A stretch of 40,331 nt of DNA, taken from NCBI GenBank assembly GCA_016217665.1, contig JACRHF010000092.1, positions 1 through 40,331 on the forward strand. Reading direction: 5' to 3'. The notes below the pieces were generated by a model. It did no database searches. It saw only the letters and a program-made list of their open reading frames with translations, and had not been told where the DNA came from. This DNA comes from Nitrospirota bacterium. Its GTDB lineage: Bacteria; Nitrospirota; 9FT-COMBO-42-15; HDB-SIOI813. The position numbers were made by a program, and so were the translations under genes. Numbering within the stretch: position 1 is the first letter of the stretch; the number at the start of each line of letters is the position of its first letter. Below, piece by piece: positions 1 to 10,700 of this stretch.

Positions 1-753
1 CCGGAAGATTTATTTGCCTACCAGACGGCGCTTTACACGGTGTATCACATGGATGAGGCGCAGATTTTCTACAACAAGGAAGATCAGTGGCAGATTCCGG
101 TTATCGCCGGCGGAAAACAGGCTGATTCAATGATGCGGCATGTGATTTTGAAACTCCCCGGCGAAATACAGGAAGAGTTTATTTTAATGATCCCGTTTAC
201 GCCTCGCGGCAAAGACAACCTCGCGGCCTGGATGGTCGCGCGCAATGACGGAGCGTTTTATGGACAGTTGGTGGTGTATCGTTTTCCAAAGCAAAAACTG
301 GTTTATGGACCTGCGCAGATCGTCAACCGCATCAACCAGGACGCAGAGATCTCCCGTCAGATTTCTCTCTGGGATCAGAGAGGGTCTGAAGTCATCAGAG
401 GCAGCCTTTTAGTCATTCCGATTGAAGAAGCGCTTATTTATATCCAGCCGATTTATCTGCGGGCCGAAGGCGGCAAAATCCCGGAGCTGAAAAGGGTGAT
501 TGTGGCGTATGAGAACCGCATTGCCATGGAAGAGACCCTGGATTCGGCTTTGGCATCCGTGTTTGGCGGCCGGGTTGTGCAAGACAAAGAAACAGCCAGG
601 ACTGTTACCAGAGTGCCGGAGCTGGGTCAAAATGTACTCCAGCAGGCGAAAGATCATTACAACCGCGCCCTTGAAGCACAGCGCCGCGGCGACTGGACTC
701 TCTACGGCGAAGAAATAAGAAAGCTTGGCGATTTATTGAAAAGCGCAAAGTAA
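1..753 (+). CDS. UPF0182 (COG1615)-like membrane protein, C-terminal part (5' end outside window)
   Basis: Frame open from base 1 ([33 protein letters not shown]...); '[73 protein letters not shown]' is characteristic of the UPF0182 C-terminus. Confidence 0.88.
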   Translation, partial: PEDLFAYQTALYTVYHMDEAQIFYNKEDQWQIPVIAGGKQADSMMRHVILKLPGEIQEEFILMIPFTPRGKDNLAAWMVARNDGAFYGQLVVYRFPKQKLVYGPAQIVNRINQDAEISRQISLWDQRGSEVIRGSLLVIPIEEALIYIQPIYLRAEGGKIPELKRVIVAYENRIAMEETLDSALASVFGGRVVQDKETARTVTRVPELGQNVLQQAKDHYNRALEAQRRGDWTLYGEEIRKLGDLLKSAK

Positions 754-803
754 TTCGCCCTCGTCCCGCAGGTCAAGTTATCAGGGGTATCCTGGCAAAA
801 AAG

Positions 804-2420
804 ATGATGTTAGGACAAAAAATATCAAATAGTAATGATCAGATAAAAAGAGAAGCATCGCGCCGGCGTACGTTTGCAATTATTTCGCATCCGGATGCTG
901 GAAAAACAACTCTGACTGAGAAACTTTTGTTGTATGGCGGTGCGATACAACTTGCCGGATCGGTGACGTCAAAAAAGAAACAGCGGGAATCCGCCTCCGA
1001 TTGGATGGAGATTGAAAAGAAACGCGGGATCTCCATTTCTTCAACGGTTCTTCAGTTTGATTACGAGAGCTACCGATTGAATTTGCTTGATACTCCCGGT
1101 CATAAAGATTTTTCCGAAGATACGTATCGCGTATTAATGGCTGTCGATGCCGTAATTATGGTGATTGATGCCGGGAAGGGAATTGAAAGTCAAACCCGTA
1201 AACTCTTTGAGATCTGTCGAAAACGCGGCATTCCTATTTTTACATTTATGAATAAACTGGACAGGCCTGCCAGGTCGCCGTTGGATCTTATAGACCAACT
1301 GGAAAAGGTGCTTGATCTTCATGCGTTTCCGGTTAACTGGCCCCTGGGAAATGGCGAAGAATTTAAAGGTGTTTACGACCGGTTGAAAAAGGCAGTTTAT
1401 CTTTTTGAGCGAGTGCCGGGAGGGGCATATAAAGCGCCTGTTTCTGTACACGATCTTTCCGAGCCCTCGGTAAAAGATATTCTGCATGAGCAAACGTATC
1501 GTGAGGTCGTCGAAGAGTTAGAGATGTTGGACGGCGCTCATGGCGGTTTTGACCTTAATGCCGTGCTCCAGGGAAAAACAACGCCTGTCTTTTTTGGCAG
1601 CGCGGCCAATAATTTCGGCGTGGAACTTCTTCTCAAGGGATTTCTGGAATACTCCTCAGAACCGGCTCCAAGAAAATCAAAGAATGGTTTGATCCCTTTG
1701 GACCATCCGGCTTTTTCAGCTTTTGTTTTTAAAGTCCAGACGAACATGAATCCTTTACACCGGGATCGTGTGGTTTTTGCACGGGTCTGCTCCGGGATAT
1801 TTCATCGTGACATGCCGGTATATCACCCCCGGTCCGGAAAAGAAATACGTTTATCTGACCCATACAATCTTTTTGGCCGCAGCAGAGAAGCTATAACCGA
1901 GGCGTATCCCGGTGATATAATAGGTTTTGTTACAAAACTGGATTTTCGTGTCGGGGACACGATCAGTCTTGACCCGGCCATAGTTTTTGAGGAAATTCCA
2001 AGATTTGCCCCGGAATGTTTTGCTTTCTTACATAACACAATACCCTCAAGTTATAAGGCGTTCCGTAAGGGTTTGGACCATCTTCTTGCTGAAGATATTG
2101 TACAGGTATATTTTCTTGAAAATTCAAGTCATGCAACTCCTCTTTTAGGGGCGGTAGGACCATTACAATTTGAGGTGATGCAGTTCCGCCTTAAAGACGA
2201 ATATAAGGCGGAATCCAGGCTGGAAATGATGCCGTGGAAGATTTTAAGGTGGCTGGAATCCTCTTTAGGGGATGAAGATTTAAAAAAACGTTTGCCGCAA
2301 GGAGCGGCATTCGCAACAGATGACCAGACCCGAAGGGTTATGCTTTTTCTAACTGACTGGTCTTTGAAATATTTCGCAGAAAATAATCCTTTGATAAAAT
2401 TCCTGGATACACCTCCTTAA
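804..2420 (+). CDS. prfC: Peptide chain release factor 3
   Basis: Translational GTPase motifs (SHPDAGKTTLTEKLL, DTPGHKDFSEDTYR, NKLDRPAR), full-length RF3-type architecture, 538 aa. Confidence 0.95.
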   Translation: MMLGQKISNSNDQIKREASRRRTFAIISHPDAGKTTLTEKLLLYGGAIQLAGSVTSKKKQRESASDWMEIEKKRGISISSTVLQFDYESYRLNLLDTPGHKDFSEDTYRVLMAVDAVIMVIDAGKGIESQTRKLFEICRKRGIPIFTFMNKLDRPARSPLDLIDQLEKVLDLHAFPVNWPLGNGEEFKGVYDRLKKAVYLFERVPGGAYKAPVSVHDLSEPSVKDILHEQTYREVVEELEMLDGAHGGFDLNAVLQGKTTPVFFGSAANNFGVELLLKGFLEYSSEPAPRKSKNGLIPLDHPAFSAFVFKVQTNMNPLHRDRVVFARVCSGIFHRDMPVYHPRSGKEIRLSDPYNLFGRSREAITEAYPGDIIGFVTKLDFRVGDTISLDPAIVFEEIPRFAPECFAFLHNTIPSSYKAFRKGLDHLLAEDIVQVYFLENSSHATPLLGAVGPLQFEVMQFRLKDEYKAESRLEMMPWKILRWLESSLGDEDLKKRLPQGAAFATDDQTRRVMLFLTDWSLKYFAENNPLIKFLDTPP

Positions 2421-2433
2421 CCATTCTGTGCTT

Positions 2434-3582
2434 TTATTTTTTCCTGCTCCCCTCGTACAATGCATACTCAAGGAGCCTGCATTCTATGGGACCGTTAAAA
2501 AACGGTACCCTTCTCTTTGCTGTCAACCTCACCTTCTTTGCCAGATCAGGGTTCCCTGTAAAGATATATCCTGTATATCCCCTGCACTTCTGTTTAAAGA
2601 AATTACCGATCCCCTTGTACACACTCTCAAGCTCTTGGACCTCCCCCATTCTTTCTCCATATGCGGGGTTGAGGATTACGATACCGCTGCCGTCTGGAAT
2701 TGAGGTTTCGGAATAGTCACATACAGCAAATTCAATCAACGGTTCCACCCCGGCCATAGTAGCATTCTTCCTTGCTGCCTCGATGGCATCTCTCCTGATA
2801 TCCGTGGCAATGATCCTGCAATCCAGGGTCTTTTTGGCCGCTTTGATTGCCTGTGTGCGCAGTTCCTTCCAAAGAGAATCATTAAATCCCTTCAGATGCA
2901 TGAATCCGAAATTATCCCTTAATATCCCTGAAGCCCTGTTCAGGCCAGCCAAGGCGGCTTCTATGGCAAGAGTCCCGCTGCCGCACATGGGATTGATGAA
3001 ATGGCCGTTCCCGTTCCATCCTGTAGCCTTGATAACCGCAGCCGCAAGGGTCTCCTGCATGGGCGCCTTCATCGGGATCTTTCTGTAGTTGCGTCTGGAG
3101 AGGGGTTCTCCCGAGGTGTCAAGATAAATGGAGCAGTCCTCATTCTTCCAGTACAGGTTCACCACAACCCTGTCTTTTTCGGGTCCTGAATCTGGACGCT
3201 GCCCGCACTTTTCCTTGATCCGGTCCACAATCGCATCCTTGCACTTTACATTGGCAAAGAGTGAGGTCCTGATGGTCGGATTATCCACACTGGATGTCAC
3301 ACAGACATATCCATCCCCGGCGATATACTCCTCCCATGCTATACCCGATACCGCACGATAGAGGTCATCCGCATCTTCCGCATGGAATTCCCTGAGGAGA
3401 AAGAGGACGCGATGTCCTGTGCGGAGCAGGAGATTCAGCCGGAGGGTATCGTCCATAGTTCCCTCGGTCTCGATGCCTGCAACGGTTTCATAGGTTACCG
3501 GGAATCCCAGCAGAAGGAGTTCTTCCCTCAAAAAAGGGGTTATTCCCCTGGCACAGGTAATCAGGATTTTGTTTTTCCCCAT
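2434..3582 (-). CDS. Class I SAM-dependent RNA methyltransferase (THUMP domain, RlmL/YcbY N-half-like)
   Basis: 'NPMCGSGTLAIEAAL' and 'NPAYGERMG' motifs; N-terminal THUMP-like region. ORF extends to 3708 but MGKNKILITCARG at 3582 is the likelier start. Confidence 0.85.
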   Translation of the reverse strand: MGKNKILITCARGITPFLREELLLLGFPVTYETVAGIETEGTMDDTLRLNLLLRTGHRVLFLLREFHAEDADDLYRAVSGIAWEEYIAGDGYVCVTSSVDNPTIRTSLFANVKCKDAIVDRIKEKCGQRPDSGPEKDRVVVNLYWKNEDCSIYLDTSGEPLSRRNYRKIPMKAPMQETLAAAVIKATGWNGNGHFINPMCGSGTLAIEAALAGLNRASGILRDNFGFMHLKGFNDSLWKELRTQAIKAAKKTLDCRIIATDIRRDAIEAARKNATMAGVEPLIEFAVCDYSETSIPDGSGIVILNPAYGERMGEVQELESVYKGIGNFFKQKCRGYTGYIFTGNPDLAKKVRLTAKRRVPFFNGPIECRLLEYALYEGSRKK

Positions 3583-3757
3583 GGCGTTATTTCCTCTAAG
3601 GTACTTTACCACAAAAAAGCGGCTAATGAGGAGAAGGTGAGGATACCGGTTGCAGTATGAACATATAGAATGGACAACTAAAGAAGTAAAGGAGATGGGA
3701 GACGGCAAGAATGTGGCATTGAATGGCTTGAATAGGTTGTAACATCAGGGATGCCGT

Positions 3758-4126
3758 TCATTCATGGGGTTTCTTCCCGGGCGCCATTTTCTGCTTCCTT
3801 TGCTCTATCCCTTCCACATCACAGCAGGGAGCCGACCCGTGCTTCAGCTCGGACTGTTCGTTCTCCTCTGTAAAATGGATCCACCCCCGCTTTATCTTCT
3901 CCATCAGGCTGTCGTCTAAGACAAACCCTGCCTCTACCAGACACCTTTCGAGGGCCTCTTCCCTGCACTCCAGGAGGTCATACTCAGCGAAGATATCCCC
4001 TTTCTCCACGTTGATCGTCACCTGTCTTATCCCTTTGAGCCTTTTCAGCCCTGACTCCCACTCGGCCTTGCCCCCCTGTTTCGGCGCTTCTTTAAACCTG
4101 ATATGGTGGTGCTTTATGTTATCCAT
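3758..4126 (-). CDS. Hypothetical small protein with an HMA-like segment
   Basis: 122 aa ORF; 'LKRLKGIRQVTINVEKGDIFAEYDLLECREEALERCLVEAGF' resembles an HMA-type ferredoxin-like fold without the CXXC; C-terminal CC pair. Confidence 0.55.
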   Translation of the reverse strand: MDNIKHHHIRFKEAPKQGGKAEWESGLKRLKGIRQVTINVEKGDIFAEYDLLECREEALERCLVEAGFVLDDSLMEKIKRGWIHFTEENEQSELKHGSAPCCDVEGIEQRKQKMAPGKKPHE

Positions 4127-4191
4127 AGTAGTTCCTCCCTATCATTCCTGGGCTGATTATGGTTTTAAAATACCACTTGGGGAGAGTAAAT

Positions 4192-5184
4192 TCAAGGAGT
4201 AAAGGGTTGTTCCCTTTCAAAATCAGGACAGTAGTAGTCTTTGCTGGAATAGTCCTGGACCCAGCCGTTCTCAAGCCCAGACCGGTCAAGCCATTCCATG
4301 ACCTTTTCATATTCCCGCGGGTTGATCGGCCTTGATACGAGCGGATATCTCCCTGCCTTATGGGTCGGAAAGTATTGAGACATCGTACTGATAAACGTCT
4401 TCTCTCCAACCTCATCGCGGATAAATCTCAGACTTTCTTCGCTTCCGGCAAGATCATTGGGCAATACCAGATGTCTGATGATTAACCCTTTTATCGCAAT
4501 GCCGTCAGCATCAACGACAAGGTCTCCCACCTGTCTCTTCATCTCGACAATCGCGGGCCTCGCATGCCGCACGTAATCCTTTACCTTTGAATATTTAAGC
4601 GCAGCCCTGTCGTCGCTGTACTTCAGGTCCGGGAGGTAGATATCGATGATGCCCTCTAAAAGACTAAGTGTCTGAATGGAATCGTAGCCATTGCTATTAT
4701 AGACCAGGGGGACACAGAGGCCCTTTGAAGCGGCGATCTCAACCCCCCTGACTATCTGCGCCGCAAAGTGGGAAGGGGATACGAAGTTGATATTGTGGCA
4801 TCCCAGCGATTGCAGTTCCAGCATGATGGCCGCCAGACGCTCCATGCTGACCTCATTTCTCCTTAATGAACCCGCCGGTTGAGAGATCTGATGGTTCTGA
4901 CAGAAGACGCAACGGAGATTGCAGTGGCCAAAGAATATGGTCCCTGAACCTCTTGTCCCTGAGAGTACAGGTTCTTCACCATGGTGGGCACAGTAGCTCT
5001 CCACGATAGGAAGATGGCCGGAACGGCAGAAACCTCTCTCCCCCTTGACCCTGTCCACCCGGCAGGACCGAGGACAGAGGGCGCAGTCCCGGAGGACCTC
5101 TTCAAGGGCAAGGGCCCGATCATGGAGCTCACCCGATTCCAAGAGGCTGAGGTATCCTGGTTTAAGTTCCAAATCTCTTTTCAA
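4192..5184 (-). CDS. PflX/PflA-like radical SAM protein (COG1313-type)
   Basis: CALCPRSCRVDR plus radical SAM signature CNLRCVFCQNHQIS; 3' end of upstream ORF overlaps its start. Confidence 0.87.
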   Translation of the reverse strand: MKRDLELKPGYLSLLESGELHDRALALEEVLRDCALCPRSCRVDRVKGERGFCRSGHLPIVESYCAHHGEEPVLSGTRGSGTIFFGHCNLRCVFCQNHQISQPAGSLRRNEVSMERLAAIMLELQSLGCHNINFVSPSHFAAQIVRGVEIAASKGLCVPLVYNSNGYDSIQTLSLLEGIIDIYLPDLKYSDDRAALKYSKVKDYVRHARPAIVEMKRQVGDLVVDADGIAIKGLIIRHLVLPNDLAGSEESLRFIRDEVGEKTFISTMSQYFPTHKAGRYPLVSRPINPREYEKVMEWLDRSGLENGWVQDYSSKDYYCPDFEREQPFTP

Positions 5185-6463
5185 TCTGCACCCCTATCTT
5201 GTTGAGGAACTCGTTGGGCAATTCGCCGCCGGCAAATATATAGACATAATCATTCGGAACCTCAACGATCTCCTTAGGGGTCGAAATCTTTATGTCCTTT
5301 TCCCCAATCTCCCTGATATTGGATTGATGCATTATTGTAACACACTTTTTGGCAACCATGCCATCCAGGCGTTCCTTGTTCATGGGCTTGATGCGGCTAA
5401 AGGCCTCACCCCTGTAAGAAAGGATGACCTTGTTCCCAGGCTGGCTCCCCAGGGCGATGGCCGCCTCTACTGCGCTGTCACCGCCGCCGACCACAACGAT
5501 ATTCTGATGCTGGTGCTGCTCAGGTTCCAATAGACGATAAGACACCTTGGGCAGATTCTCTCCGGGGACCCCGAGCTTTCTTGGGGTGCCGCGCCGGCCT
5601 ATGGCCAATACAATGTTCCGGGCAAGGTACTCCCCCTTCGCTGTAAAGATCTTAAACCCCTCGTCTTCGAATTTGACATCCAGCATCTTTTCCTTCGTCC
5701 TGATGGTCAGGACTGTCTTCCCTATGACTTCCTCCCAGAGGGAGAGGAGCGCCTCTTTGGTAGTCTCCTTCAGTTTTACCCTTCCATACATCGGGAGGTC
5801 CATGGGAGAAGTCATCACGATTTTATGCCTCGGATACTGAAGTACCGTTCCTCCGATATCGTCCTGCTCGATGGTTACAGACTTTAGATTATGCCTTACA
5901 GCGGCAAGGGATGCAGAGATCCCTGCAGGCCCCGCGCCAATGATGGCGAGGTCATAGAGATCGCCCCTTTTTTTCTCATCGCTTCGGAGAAGACAGGAGA
6001 GATATTCAACGACCTCACGCCCCTGAGTCACCGCGTTCTTAATCAGCCCCATGCCCCCCAGCTCTCCTACAATAAAGACCCCTTTGATATTCGTCTCAAA
6101 ATTGGGCGTCACATGCGGAATATCCACCCCCCGGGTCTCGGTCCCAAAGACCAGTTTTATTGCACCAATGGGGCAGGCTATGGCACAGGCCCCGTGTCCT
6201 ATGCAGCGTGATGCATTAATCAGACTGGCCCGGCCGTTGACAAGGCCGATGATATCCTTTTCAGGACATGCCTTGACACAGGCGCCGCTGCCAATACACT
6301 TTGCCGGGTCGACATAGGGGTGGATATGCACTGGTTCATGAGTCCCATATTCCTTTGCCTTTTTTATCTTTTTTAAATTCTTCCGGCTTCTCTTGCCCTG
6401 TTGAATGGTATAGATACCGACTACCGAGGATATAAAGAAAAATGAGATGATAGACGTAAGCAT
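5162..6463 (-). CDS. Membrane-anchored Fe-S/FAD NAD(P)-dependent oxidoreductase (thioredoxin-reductase/YpdA-like flavoprotein fused to ferredoxin-type domain)
   Basis: N-terminal hydrophobic segment; CIGSGACVKACP and CIGHGACAIACP Fe-S motifs; dinucleotide-binding motifs 'AIIGAGPAGISASLAA' and 'VVVGGGDSAVEAAIALG'. Confidence 0.87.
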   Translation of the reverse strand: MLTSIISFFFISSVVGIYTIQQGKRSRKNLKKIKKAKEYGTHEPVHIHPYVDPAKCIGSGACVKACPEKDIIGLVNGRASLINASRCIGHGACAIACPIGAIKLVFGTETRGVDIPHVTPNFETNIKGVFIVGELGGMGLIKNAVTQGREVVEYLSCLLRSDEKKRGDLYDLAIIGAGPAGISASLAAVRHNLKSVTIEQDDIGGTVLQYPRHKIVMTSPMDLPMYGRVKLKETTKEALLSLWEEVIGKTVLTIRTKEKMLDVKFEDEGFKIFTAKGEYLARNIVLAIGRRGTPRKLGVPGENLPKVSYRLLEPEQHQHQNIVVVGGGDSAVEAAIALGSQPGNKVILSYRGEAFSRIKPMNKERLDGMVAKKCVTIMHQSNIREIGEKDIKISTPKEIVEVPNDYVYIFAGGELPNEFLNKIGVQIEKRFGT

Positions 6464-6516
6464 CTTTTAGTCCCCCCGAGGTAATGCCTCACAGATAAAT
6501 CCTTAGTCCACTCAAG

Positions 6517-7782
6517 TTAAAAACTCCATGAAATACGGGACAGGATGGTATTTGTATAATAATCCTTGGCCTGTCTCCCTTCGTAGGATAGGGATAGAGT
6601 CCACCTTCTGCTTAGAGTCCAATATCCGGATACATCATATGTAGTAATATTATCGGTGTAATCGGCAATGTCATAGGCACCCGTTATGTAAGAACTGTGT
6701 AACGTGACTTGAAATACATCGTCAAAGAACCGGCTGAACTGTACGTTGTAAGTGTTAGAATTAGAACTGTAACTATCAGCCAAAGTAGCGCTCATATCCA
6801 TAGAGATATGCTGGTTCAGTAGATTGTCGTTCCTGAAACCGATCTGATACGTACTGGAACTCCTTAATTTCTTTTCGAGGGCATTGTAATGCAAGCTCTG
6901 GAGATCATATCTCCCGTATAGGGTATACCGCTCACGGAACCTGTAGTCACCTTGGACATAATAGGATTGCTGCCGGCTCGTTTCGATCTCAAAGTCCATC
7001 GATCTGTAAAGTTGGTACGCCCGAAACTGATTATAACCAAAGGTGAGGCCCTTTCTGTAGTCAGGCCGGTAGGAAAGTTCCACCATGACATTTGTCAGGT
7101 CACTTTTTTCTTCGAACTGGTTTATATCCACAGTCAATGATCCATAGAGTCTTATTTGTTTCAAAGGGAAAAAGGAGGATTGTCCATATATATATTCACG
7201 ATCCGTTCTCCCTTTATATCCGCTATAGATATAGGCGAGATTGGCAAACAACTCCTCCTTACGATAGAAAATGTATCCACCCACCGTGGTGAAGTCTGAG
7301 TTTAATTTTCCAGTATAAGGGTCCGGCTTTGTCCCCCCAAAGATTCCTATGCCGAGTTTTTCCCCTTGCAGAATAAGATTGACTCCATCCACCCTTTCAA
7401 CATATAACTCCTTGGGCCATAGTCTGCCTGCTGCGAAATAGTACCCCTCGACTCCGGTATATTCAAGATTCAGGGTATCAATACGTTCATTGTTGCTATG
7501 CCTGTTATAATCTTTCGACCCGAGGTTATTCCGCTCTCTCCCTTCAAAATGAAAGGAAAGACTTCCAGCCTTATTAAATTTATTGGCATCCAACCGGATA
7601 CGGGTGGATAGAAGATTAAAATCATAAGCAGAACTGGAATCATCAGTATAATAATCTTCTAAGGAAACAAGGCCGTGATATTCCGCACCAAACACTTTGT
7701 GTGCGGTATTTAGAAGGGTCAATAAAAAGAGGACGCTGTATAAAACTGCAGATGTTTTTCTCATCACTTTAATGTGTGCCAT
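6517..7782 (-). CDS. Predicted outer-membrane beta-barrel protein (porin-like partner of multiheme cytochrome)
   Basis: N-terminal signal-like segment, alternating aromatic/polar strands throughout, C-terminal 'ILSRISWSF' ending in Phe; start overlaps the stop of the cytochrome gene. Confidence 0.75.
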   Translation of the reverse strand: MAHIKVMRKTSAVLYSVLFLLTLLNTAHKVFGAEYHGLVSLEDYYTDDSSSAYDFNLLSTRIRLDANKFNKAGSLSFHFEGRERNNLGSKDYNRHSNNERIDTLNLEYTGVEGYYFAAGRLWPKELYVERVDGVNLILQGEKLGIGIFGGTKPDPYTGKLNSDFTTVGGYIFYRKEELFANLAYIYSGYKGRTDREYIYGQSSFFPLKQIRLYGSLTVDINQFEEKSDLTNVMVELSYRPDYRKGLTFGYNQFRAYQLYRSMDFEIETSRQQSYYVQGDYRFRERYTLYGRYDLQSLHYNALEKKLRSSSTYQIGFRNDNLLNQHISMDMSATLADSYSSNSNTYNVQFSRFFDDVFQVTLHSSYITGAYDIADYTDNITTYDVSGYWTLSRRWTLSLSYEGRQAKDYYTNTILSRISWSF

Positions 7783-10700
7783 AAGGATGACATCTGAGGC
7801 ATTCAGAGTTTAGTGTCGTCTTATGTACCTTTTTCCCTCTGGCTGTATGGCATTCGATACATCCTCCTTTGTTCGTAAAGGCCCCTCCTGGATGACAGGC
7901 GGTGCAATTAGTCGGATTGGTCCCGGCATGATTGAGAGGGAAAGTTGTCGTAGGATGCGTGAAGGTCCAGGAGCTGGTGGACTTATGGCAGGTCTCACAG
8001 GTCGTCCAGTTATACGTTGTATGGCTCGCAGGCTTCGCAGGCGTACTGTAGCTCAAATGGCAACTCGAACACCCGGAGGTCGCCGTGCTATGCGTAAAGG
8101 CCCAGGCCGTCGTAGACTTGTGGCAGGTCTCGCAGGTCGTCCAGTTATTCGTCGTATGACTCGCAGGTTTTGCAGGATTGCTGTTTGTCAGATGACAGCC
8201 CGAACAGTTGGTGGTCACAGAGGGATGGATATGAGAGGTCCACGTTGTGATTGATTTATGGCAGTTCTCGCAGGTTGTGGAATATCTTGTCGTGTTGTTA
8301 ATATGTGTCGCAGGCCTCGTGCTGAGATGACAGCTCGAGCAGCCGGTGGTGGCCGTCGTATGGATAAACGTCCATGCCGTCGTGGACTTATGGCAGGTCT
8401 CGCAGGTCGTCCAGTTGTTCGTCGTATGACTCGCAGGCTTTGCCGGCGTACTGTAGCTCTGGTGGCAGCTCGAACACCCCGTCGTCGCCGTGGTATGTTT
8501 ACGCGAGGCCCATAAGGCTGTCGATATATGACAATTTTCACAGGTACTCGAATATGTCGTAGGATTGCTGGAATGACTTGCAGGCCTGTCACTGAGATGA
8601 CAGCTCGAACACCCGGTGGTGGCTGTGGTATGGATGAACGTCCATGCCGTCGTGGATTTATGGCAGGTCTCGCAGGTCGTCCAGTTATTCGTCGTATGAC
8701 TCGCAGGCTTTGCCGGCGTACTGTAGCTCTGGTGGCAGCTCGAACACCCGGTGGTGGCTGTGGTATGTTTACGCGATGACCAGGCCGTTGTTGATATATG
8801 ACAACTCTCACAGGTACTCGAATATGTCGTAGGATTGCTGGAATGACTTGCAGGCCTGTCACTGAGATGACAACTGGAGCAGTTGCTGCTTACCGATGGG
8901 TGAGTGTGCGATGTCCATGCAGTGATTGAGGTATGGCAGACCTCACAGGTTGTTGTGTTTTTTGCCGTACTAGTTGTGTGGCTAGCGGGTCTGCCATTGA
9001 TATGGCACCTTGAACAACCCTTACTCAATTGGACATGTTTAAAAGACCATGAAGTAAAGTTTGGCGAATGACATTCCGTACAGTTCTTGCTATATCCTTT
9101 GGAGAGATGATCAGACGCGGAGTTATATTGGCTGAGATGACAACTAAAGCATGCCGATGTCGTATTCCTGTAAACGCGGTTTCTGTGGCAGTCCTGACAT
9201 TCTGCCGTCCTGTGCCCTCCGATCAAGGGGTAGCCTGTCTTACTGTGATCAAACTGAGTGGGGTTCCATGTCTTTTCACTGTGACATTGAGCGCAGTTTT
9301 GGCTGCCAAATTGGTTGAAGTGTGGATCTGCATGACACTGGCTGCAATACCGGCTGGCCCCTTTATACTCTCCTTTAGTCTTGTGACAACTCGTACAGAC
9401 GATATCATTATGAACTCCTCTTAATTCAATGCCTCCCTCCTTCTTATGGTTAAATTTCCTTGGGAACCAGTCATTCTGTGTATGACATGAGCCGCACTCT
9501 TCTTTGAATTCCCCTTTGTGAATATCCTTATGGCAATCAATGCACTTTTCCGCCTTTGTCTTGTATCTCTTGTTCTCATGACACTTTTCACACTCTGTGC
9601 TTTTATGCTGTCCAATGAGCGGAAAATTCGTCTGTCTGTTATGGTCGAGGGTAGACTTTTTCCAATCCGCTGTGCTGTGGCATTTCGCACAGTTATTCCC
9701 CAATTCTTTTTTATGGGTATCGTCCTTCTCGTGACAATCATAGCAGCGGTCAGGCAGGGGCTTGTATTTTCCATCCGCATGACATTTCTCACAGGAGGTC
9801 TTTAAGTGCTTTCCGTCCAGCCTGTATCCCTCATACTCCCGGGCATTATGCTCAAAGAGGGACGGCTTCCAACCTTTCATGGTGTGGCAGGCCTCGCACT
9901 TCTTATCTTTAAACTGTCCCTTATGCGTATCCTTATGACAGTCCGAGTTATCACAGCTCTTGTAATTTAAAGGCTTGTAGCGCCCCTGAACGTGACACTT
10001 CTCACAGACCGTTTCTACATGCTTTCCCTCTAATTTATATCCCATGTACTTGGGTTCATTATGCTCAAAGAGGGACGGCTTCCACCCTTTCAGGGTATGA
10101 CAGGCCTCGCACTTCTTATCTTTAAACTGTCCCCTGTGGGTATCCTTATGACAGTCCGAGTTATCGCAGCTCTTGGTATTCAGAGGCTTGTAACGCCCCT
10201 TTACGTGACACTTCTCACAGGCCGTCTTTATATGTTTTCCTTCAAGTTTATATCCGGTATATTCCGGTGCCGCATGATTAAAGAGGGATGGTTTCCAACC
10301 CTTGATGTTATGGCAGGCCTCACAGACCTGATCTGTAAACTGCCTTTTGTGCGGGTCATTGTGGCAGGCTGAATTGTTGCAGGTTTTAAAAGGGATCCCG
10401 GTGAGTTGGTTACTCTTGTGACACTTGTCACATTTTACCTGGAGATGCTTATCGATGAGGGGATATTTTGTTTTGGCGTGGTCTGTGGGGACCTTTTTCC
10501 AACTCTCGGTTGTGTGACACTCTTTGCATGCTGGTTTATCTTTATGAGGATCTTTATGACAGGTACGACACTCTTCAAACTTATCAACCCGATATCTATT
10601 TTTTACATGACACTTATCACACTGAGTCTCAATATGTTTGCCAGTAAGGGCATACTTTGAATCCCTGTCATGATTGAATTTTTCAATTTCCTTCCATCCC

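Noticed and set aside
4192-5184. Radical SAM gene as a RiPP or AMMECR1-linked maturase
   Set aside because: No precursor peptide-like ORF or AMMECR1/MEMO gene nearby; PflX-like assignment is the simpler reading.
8101-8900. Regular repeats that could suggest a CRISPR-like array
   Set aside because: Repeats are in frame, with no constant repeat/unique spacer structure and no cas genes; they encode heme-binding units.
7823-9805. Multiple plus-strand and alternate-frame ORFs opposite the multiheme cytochrome (e.g. 7823-8254, 8215-8862, 9068-9424, 9518-9805)
   Set aside because: Arg/Pro/Gly-rich low-complexity translations that repeat with the 270-bp or 213-bp periods; shadow ORFs of the repetitive cytochrome gene.
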